Of a stretch of DNA of 9,764 nucleotides, positions 6,870 through 9,764 are shown one piece after another. Below the pieces are notes generated by a model that saw nothing but the letters and a program-made list of their open reading frames with translations, did not search any database and was not told the origin of the DNA. Source of the DNA: Bacillota bacterium (GTDB lineage: Bacteria; Bacillota; UBA994). Within the stretch, counting starts at the first letter, position 1. Every line of letters begins with the position of its first letter. The position numbers were made by a program, and so were the translations under genes. Location: NCBI GenBank assembly GCA_018725535.1, contig QLUS01000056.1:1-9764 (forward strand). Direction: 5' to 3'.

Positions 6870-7667
6870 ATGAGTCTATTAGAAAAAACACGCAAGCTGA
6901 ACAAGGTTCTACAACAGGGAGCAGGGGACGCGGTAAGATTCAGTGACTTAGCGCAGCTGTATGGTCAAGTCTTTCGGGCGAACACGTACATTCTCAACCT
7001 CCGTGGCAAGCTTTTGGGGGTAGCGCTGATTGACGACTATGAGTGTGACTTGCTTAAGCGACATGTCCGCTCCGGCCGTTTCCCGGCGGACTACAACGAC
7101 AAGATACTCTCAATCACCGAGAGCAACATCAACTGCCGAGAAACCGAGGATTGCGTGTTTGACGCTTCCGAGTGCCAACACACCCGTAAATTAACCACCA
7201 TCATTCCTGTCGTCGGCAGAGGGGAGAGGCTCGGCACGATGCTCATAGCGCGCTTTGATGAGCCTCTAAACGACGATGATGTGGCTTTGGCTGAATTTGG
7301 CGCAACCATTCTGGCCATGGAGATTCTCAGAGCGCGCCAAGAAGTAGCCAGCCAAGAGTCAAGACAGCGCGCGGTAGTGGAGATGGCGGTGGACGCTCTG
7401 TCCTATTCCGAGCTAGAAGCCATTGCGCACCTCATCCGTGAGTTGGGCACTGAGAGCGAGGGACTGCTGGTAGCCAGTAAAATTGCCGACCAGGCTGGCA
7501 TCACCCGCTCAGTGACTGTGAACGCCCTGCGTAAGCTCGAAAGCGCCGGGGTCATCGAATCTCGCTCGCTCGGCATGAAGGGAACTTACATCAAAGTTCT
7601 CAACAACAAGCTCCTTGAAGAGCTGGCCAAGCAGGGGCATAGGACAAGCTCTTTAATTTCACAGTGA
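6870..7667 (+). CDS. codY: GTP- and branched-chain-amino-acid-sensing global regulator CodY
   Basis: CodY is a cytoplasmic dimeric regulator that represses amino-acid uptake and synthesis, motility and other stationary-phase genes while isoleucine/valine/leucine and GTP are plentiful. The 265-residue product has an N-terminal GAF ligand domain (about 1-155; LNLRGKLLGVAL, TTIIPVVGRGERLGTMLIARF, NDDDVALAEFGAT) and a C-terminal winged helix (about 180-250). The latter contains LLVASKIADQAGITRSV and then KLESAGVIESRSLGMKG, nearly identical to Bacillus CodY. ATG 6870 has an ideal site, GGAGG 6858-6862, seven bases away. The ligand domain carries four cysteines (59, 89, 95, 102), clustered in the loop NCRETEDCVFDASEC, that Bacillus CodY lacks. 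It lies 64 bases after xerC, with hslVU absent from between. No terminator is obvious after it. The last 68 bases overlap, on the opposite strand, the run-on end of an ATP-grasp gene fragment. Confidence 0.97.
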   Translation: MSLLEKTRKLNKVLQQGAGDAVRFSDLAQLYGQVFRANTYILNLRGKLLGVALIDDYECDLLKRHVRSGRFPADYNDKILSITESNINCRETEDCVFDASECQHTRKLTTIIPVVGRGERLGTMLIARFDEPLNDDDVALAEFGATILAMEILRARQEVASQESRQRAVVEMAVDALSYSELEAIAHLIRELGTESEGLLVASKIADQAGITRSVTVNALRKLESAGVIESRSLGMKGTYIKVLNNKLLEELAKQGHRTSSLISQ

Positions 7668-7803
7668 GCGCTGTAAGGCGTTCTGTAGCAAATGGTATCA
7701 GCTGCTCATAGGATAGTCCTCCTGCAAGTGCAGCTTTGGGGTAGTCGCTACAGCCCGGCTCAAGGCCGGGCAATGTGTTCACGTCAATAACATACGGAAT
7801 ACC
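7600..7803 (-). pseudogene. 3' fragment of an ATP-grasp (D-Ala-D-Ala-ligase-like) gene
   Basis: Read leftward from about 7803, the frame gives GIPYVIDVNTLPGLEPG, then CSDYPKAALAGGLSYEQLI. This is the C-terminal end of an ATP-grasp enzyme of the Ddl type; the DVNTLPG string is the Mg-binding loop, with Asp where Ddl usually has Glu. Nothing of the rest of the domain (several hundred residues) is present: upstream codons in this frame (7804-7890) are unlike the family and coincide with a plus-strand protein remnant. The frame then runs past the expected end of the family and stops only at 7600, inside the antisense of codY, suggesting that the original stop has been lost. I judge it a dead remnant with no start codon or promoter of its own. 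Confidence 0.75.
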
Positions 7804-8209
7804 GTGTCGTAGGGTACTCGGAAGCCAATTTCGCCGCCACGCCCGAGGTGGTTGCCGAAAGCTGCATGTCATCCACGGAGTGGTGCGCAACTACCTCTTT
7901 GGTGCGCCGAATCCTAGTACGGACCCGAGTGTGGCAGCTAGGCGCGACTTCCTAGTAGCTGAGGCTACGCTCTTGCTCGAGGCCATAGCTGAGCTTGGCA
8001 ATGGGCCTGACTCTTTGACTGACCCGAGGACGATCGCCCGGGCGATTGAAGTCGGGTATCTAGATGCTCCTCACCTTAAAGGCAATCACTACGCACTTGG
8101 CGTCGTGAAGACTAAGATGCTAGATGGGGCCTGTATGGCCATTGATGAGCAGGGTCGCCCACTCGGTGAGGCCGAGCGTACGCAGCGGGTTTCATTTCGC
8201 TTGCCTTAA
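7804..8209 (+). pseudogene. 3' fragment of a larger enzyme gene, with a one-base frameshift (possibly a cobalamin-mutase-like protein)
   Basis: From about 7806 one plus-strand frame reads VVGYSEANFAATPEVVAESC and becomes unlike protein after 7868. The next frame continues from about 7865 as HVIHGVVRNYLFGAPNPSTDP, then AEATLLLEAIAELG, then IEVGYLDAPHLKGNHYALG and DGACMAIDEQGRPLGEAERTQRV, to TAA 8207-8209. Adding one base near 7865-7868 would join the two (AESC-HVIHGVV), so a single-base deletion is likely. The piece (about 134 codons) looks like the C-terminus of a much longer protein. The LDAPHLKGN...GACxAxD..GRPL pattern reminds me of C-terminal tails of B12-dependent glutamate-mutase-like proteins, but I cannot confirm that family. 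The GTG at 7775 belongs to another sequence (antisense of the ATP-grasp fragment), so it is not a credible start. Confidence 0.6.
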
Positions 8210-8229
8210 TGAGGCAGCTGTGCTATGCT
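8201..8229 (+). promoter_or_regulatory. Predicted promoter of rpsB-tsf
   Basis: TTGCCT (8201-8206, four of six to the -35 consensus), a 17-base spacer, then TATGCT (8224-8229, four of six to the -10 consensus) with TG one base upstream (8221-8222, extended -10). Transcription would start near 8236, giving an rpsB leader of about 110 bases. The -35 overlaps the stop of the upstream gene remnant. Moderately supported; no better pair was seen between codY and rpsB. Confidence 0.5.
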
Positions 8230-8276
8230 AAACGTCGGTATTTTATCACACACGCTGCCGGATGTGCTAAGTGGTG

Positions 8277-8296
8277 CCGTGCCTCGAAGGCCACGG
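8277..8296 (+). promoter_or_regulatory. Hairpin in the rpsB leader
   Basis: CCGTG (8277-8281) pairs with CACGG (8292-8296), and inside it CCT (8282-8284) pairs with AGG (8288-8290) around loop CGA with one bulged C (8291). This eight-pair stem sits about 35 bases before the rpsB Shine-Dalgarno site. Ribosomal protein S2 represses its own mRNA in some bacteria through the leader, so this is a candidate element; I do not recognise a named leader family. Confidence 0.35.
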
Positions 8297-8330
8297 TCTT
8301 GGCGCAGTAGAAGGCGCGGAGGGAAAACCT

Positions 8331-8340
8331 AAGGAGGTGA
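8331..8340 (+). promoter_or_regulatory. Near-perfect Shine-Dalgarno site that decides the rpsB start
   Basis: AAGGAGGTGA is a ten-base match to the complement of the 16S rRNA tail. From its GGAGG (8333-8337) the gap is 8 bases to ATA 8346 but 23 bases to ATG 8361, the first standard in-frame start downstream. GTG 8337 is in frame but lies within the site itself. Confidence 0.75.
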
Positions 8341-8345
8341 GTCTC

Positions 8346-9044
8346 ATAGCAGTAATCAGCATGAAACAACTACTCGAAGCGGGCGTGCACTTTGGTCATC
8401 AAACGCGCCGCTGGAACCCCAAGATGGCTCCATTCATCTTTATGGAGCGTAACGGCATTTACATCATCGACCTGCAGAAGACCGTACGCAAATTAGATGA
8501 GGCCTATGCGTTCGTGAAGAGCGTTGTAGCCAATGGAGAAAACATCATGTTTGTCGGTACAAAGAAGCAAGCGCAGGAGGCAGTCGCCGAGGAAGCTCGC
8601 CGGTGCAACATGTTCTTCGTGAACCAGCGCTGGCTGGGCGGCACGCTAACTAATTTCCAAACAATTGAAAAGCGCATCAAGCGTCTACATGAGCTTGAGC
8701 GTATGGAAGCCGACGGCACGTTTGACGTTCTTCCCAAAAAAGAGGGCATCAAATTGCGTAAGGAAATGGACAGATTAGAGAAGTTCCTTGGCGGTATCCG
8801 GAACATGCGCCAGCTTCCAGGGGCGCTGTTTGTCATTGATCCCCGCAAGGAGCGAAATGCCATTGCCGAGGCGCGCAGGCTTCGTATTCCCATCGTGGCC
8901 ATCGTTGACACTAACTGCGACCCTGACGAAATAGATTACATTATTCCGGGGAATGATGACGCCATCCGCGCGGTTAGGCTGTTAACTGCAACCATGGCCG
9001 ATGCCGTCCTCGAAGCTAGGCAAGGCGAGCAGTTAGCGGAGTAG
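8346..9044 (+). CDS. rpsB: 30S ribosomal protein S2, probable ATA start
   Basis: S2 binds the 30S subunit near the head/body junction and is needed for S1 recruitment and initiation in many bacteria. Read from 8346 the protein is 232 residues and starts (M)AVISMKQLLEAGVHFGHQ, the exact family N-terminus. Hallmarks include TRRWNPKMAPFI, RNGIYIIDLQKT, FVGTKKQAQ, NQRWLGGTLTNFQT, FDVLPKKE, EKFLGGIRNM, IDPRKERNAIAEARRL, VDTNCDPDEIDY and PGNDDAIRAVRLL. The codon at the family start position is ATA, not ATG. The alternatives are GTG 8337 (three extra residues, inside the Shine-Dalgarno site) or ATG 8361 (losing the conserved AVIS and spaced too far). tsf follows 39 bases later, the universal rpsB-tsf pair. 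Confidence 0.97.
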   Translation: MAVISMKQLLEAGVHFGHQTRRWNPKMAPFIFMERNGIYIIDLQKTVRKLDEAYAFVKSVVANGENIMFVGTKKQAQEAVAEEARRCNMFFVNQRWLGGTLTNFQTIEKRIKRLHELERMEADGTFDVLPKKEGIKLRKEMDRLEKFLGGIRNMRQLPGALFVIDPRKERNAIAEARRLRIPIVAIVDTNCDPDEIDYIIPGNDDAIRAVRLLTATMADAVLEARQGEQLAE

Positions 9045-9083
9045 CGGTACGAGTAAGGATGCGATACGAGGGAGGTATGCACT

Positions 9084-9707
9084 ATGGCCAAGATTGAAGC
9101 CAGTCTCGTAAGGGACCTGCGTGAACGCACAGGCGCTGGTATGATGGACTGCAAGAAAGCGCTAAATGAAACTAATGGCGACATGGAAAAGGCAGTCGAG
9201 TTCCTGCGTGAGAAGGGACTAGCCGCCGCCAATAAAAAGGCCGGGCGTATCACTAGCGAGGGTGTGGTTGAGTCCTACATCCACGGTAACGGCCGCATAG
9301 GTGTGCTCGTGGAAGTGAATTGTGAGACTGATTTTGTCGCTAAGACGAACGAGTTTCGCGCTCTTTGCCGCGATATCGCCATGCAAATCGCTGCGGCTAA
9401 CCCACAGTACATTGTGCGCGATGAGGTCCCCGCGCACGTAATTCAACACGAAAAGGACATATTGCGGGCGCAGGCCATTAACGAAGGCAAGCCGGAAAAG
9501 ATTATCGACAAAATGGTAGAGGGCCGCCTAGAGAAATTCTTTGCTGATGTGTGTCTTATGGAGCAACCCTTCATTCGCGAGGGGGACATCACCGTTAAGG
9601 AGCATATCCAGTCGAGGGTTGCAACTACCGGAGAAAACATCACAGTACGCCGGTTTGTCCGCTATCAAATGGGTGAAGGTCTGTCCAAACGCACCAGCGA
9701 GGAGTAA
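9084..9707 (+). CDS. tsf: Translation elongation factor Ts (short form)
   Basis: EF-Ts recycles EF-Tu by exchanging GDP for GTP. The 207-residue product has the N-terminal UBA-like domain (about 1-50: LVRDLRERTGAGMMDCKKAL) and the core with the EF-Tu-contacting TDFV in NCETDFVAKTNEF. It is the short form, like that of Thermus, rather than the roughly 290-residue Bacillus form with its longer core region. The tail GENITVRRFVRYQMGEG is the normal family end, so it is not truncated. ATG 9084 has GGAGG (9071-9075) eight bases upstream. A strong terminator follows directly, so pyrH, the common next gene, would need its own promoter. Confidence 0.97.
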   Translation: MAKIEASLVRDLRERTGAGMMDCKKALNETNGDMEKAVEFLREKGLAAANKKAGRITSEGVVESYIHGNGRIGVLVEVNCETDFVAKTNEFRALCRDIAMQIAAANPQYIVRDEVPAHVIQHEKDILRAQAINEGKPEKIIDKMVEGRLEKFFADVCLMEQPFIREGDITVKEHIQSRVATTGENITVRRFVRYQMGEGLSKRTSEE

Positions 9708-9715
9708 CGCACAGG

Positions 9716-9742
9716 GGGGAACACGGGAGTGTTCCCCTTTTT
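9716..9742 (+). terminator. Intrinsic terminator of rpsB-tsf
   Basis: A perfect nine-base stem, GGGGAACAC (9716-9724) and GTGTTCCCC (9729-9737), with loop GGGA, followed by five T's (9738-9742), eight bases after the tsf stop. This is a classical Rho-independent terminator that closes the two-gene unit. Confidence 0.95.
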
Positions 9743-9764
9743 GAGATGCAATCGCTAGGTATTG

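Noticed and set aside
7753..7771. Seven-base GC-rich inverted repeat downstream of codY as a possible terminator
   Set aside because: It has no following T run and falls exactly on the antisense of the conserved PGLEPG codons of the ATP-grasp remnant, so the symmetry is explained by coding sequence.
7775..8209. A single intact 144-residue plus-strand gene from GTG 7775
   Set aside because: Its first thirty codons are the antisense of a recognisable ATP-grasp fragment and look unlike protein; only the part from about 7865 is credible, and better upstream sequence lies in another frame.
8213..8259. GGCAGC/GCTGCC inverted repeat around the predicted rpsB promoter
   Set aside because: Six-base arms 35 bases apart are expected by chance, and the left arm would lie upstream of the transcript start.
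8271..8345. Extended rpsB start at GTG 8271
   Set aside because: It would add about 25 residues absent from the S2 family, has no suitable ribosome-binding site, and would run through the leader hairpin and the strong Shine-Dalgarno site.
9048..9070. Direct repeat TACGAG twice between rpsB and tsf
   Set aside because: It is too short to distinguish from chance and partly coincides with the purine-rich ribosome-binding region of tsf.

Overview
This window looks like a moderately GC-rich, flagellated member of the Bacillota, probably a clostridial-type lineage. The evidence is the gene content and order: dprA-topA-trmFO-xerC-codY followed by rpsB-tsf is the classic Bacillus/Clostridium arrangement, and CodY, folate-dependent TrmFO and two-domain FliY are Firmicutes hallmarks. 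No species can be named from sequence alone.

Layout. (1) Positions 1-471 hold the 3' end of fliY (flagellar motor switch), entering from the left edge. It is followed almost at once by a small gene (489-1199) with two NlpC/P60 cell-wall hydrolase domains. The first has lost its catalytic residues and its N-terminal helix; the second looks active. (2) Positions 1200-1376 are a spacer with a degenerate array of 7-base units, a strong terminator, and a promoter whose -35 region lies inside that terminator. (3) Positions 1377-7667 are a tightly packed rightward gene set: dprA (DNA uptake/recombination), topA (topoisomerase I), trmFO (tRNA m5U54 formation), xerC (chromosome dimer resolution) and codY (nutrient-sensing repressor). 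(4) Positions 7668-8209 hold debris of two genes that pointed away from each other. The 3' end of an ATP-grasp (D-Ala-D-Ala-ligase-like) gene is on the minus strand. The 3' end of a larger enzyme gene, with a one-base frameshift, is on the plus strand. (5) Positions 8201-9742 are a self-contained translation unit: predicted promoter, leader, rpsB (ribosomal protein S2), tsf (EF-Ts) and a textbook terminator.

Comparison with Bacillus. There, hslV-hslU lie between xerC and codY, and the large fla/che operon lies between codY and rpsB. Here hslVU are absent from that spot, the fla/che position is occupied by gene debris, and a flagellar gene sits on the other side of dprA. The block therefore seems rearranged.

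Start sites. The best Shine-Dalgarno sites in front of topA and rpsB are each placed for a non-standard initiation codon (CTG and ATA), and the predicted N-termini match the usual family N-termini. These are the most checkable oddities, along with the divergent-pair deletion scar and the inactive/active NlpC/P60 tandem. I did not find an obviously new multi-gene system; most of the window is core housekeeping sequence.
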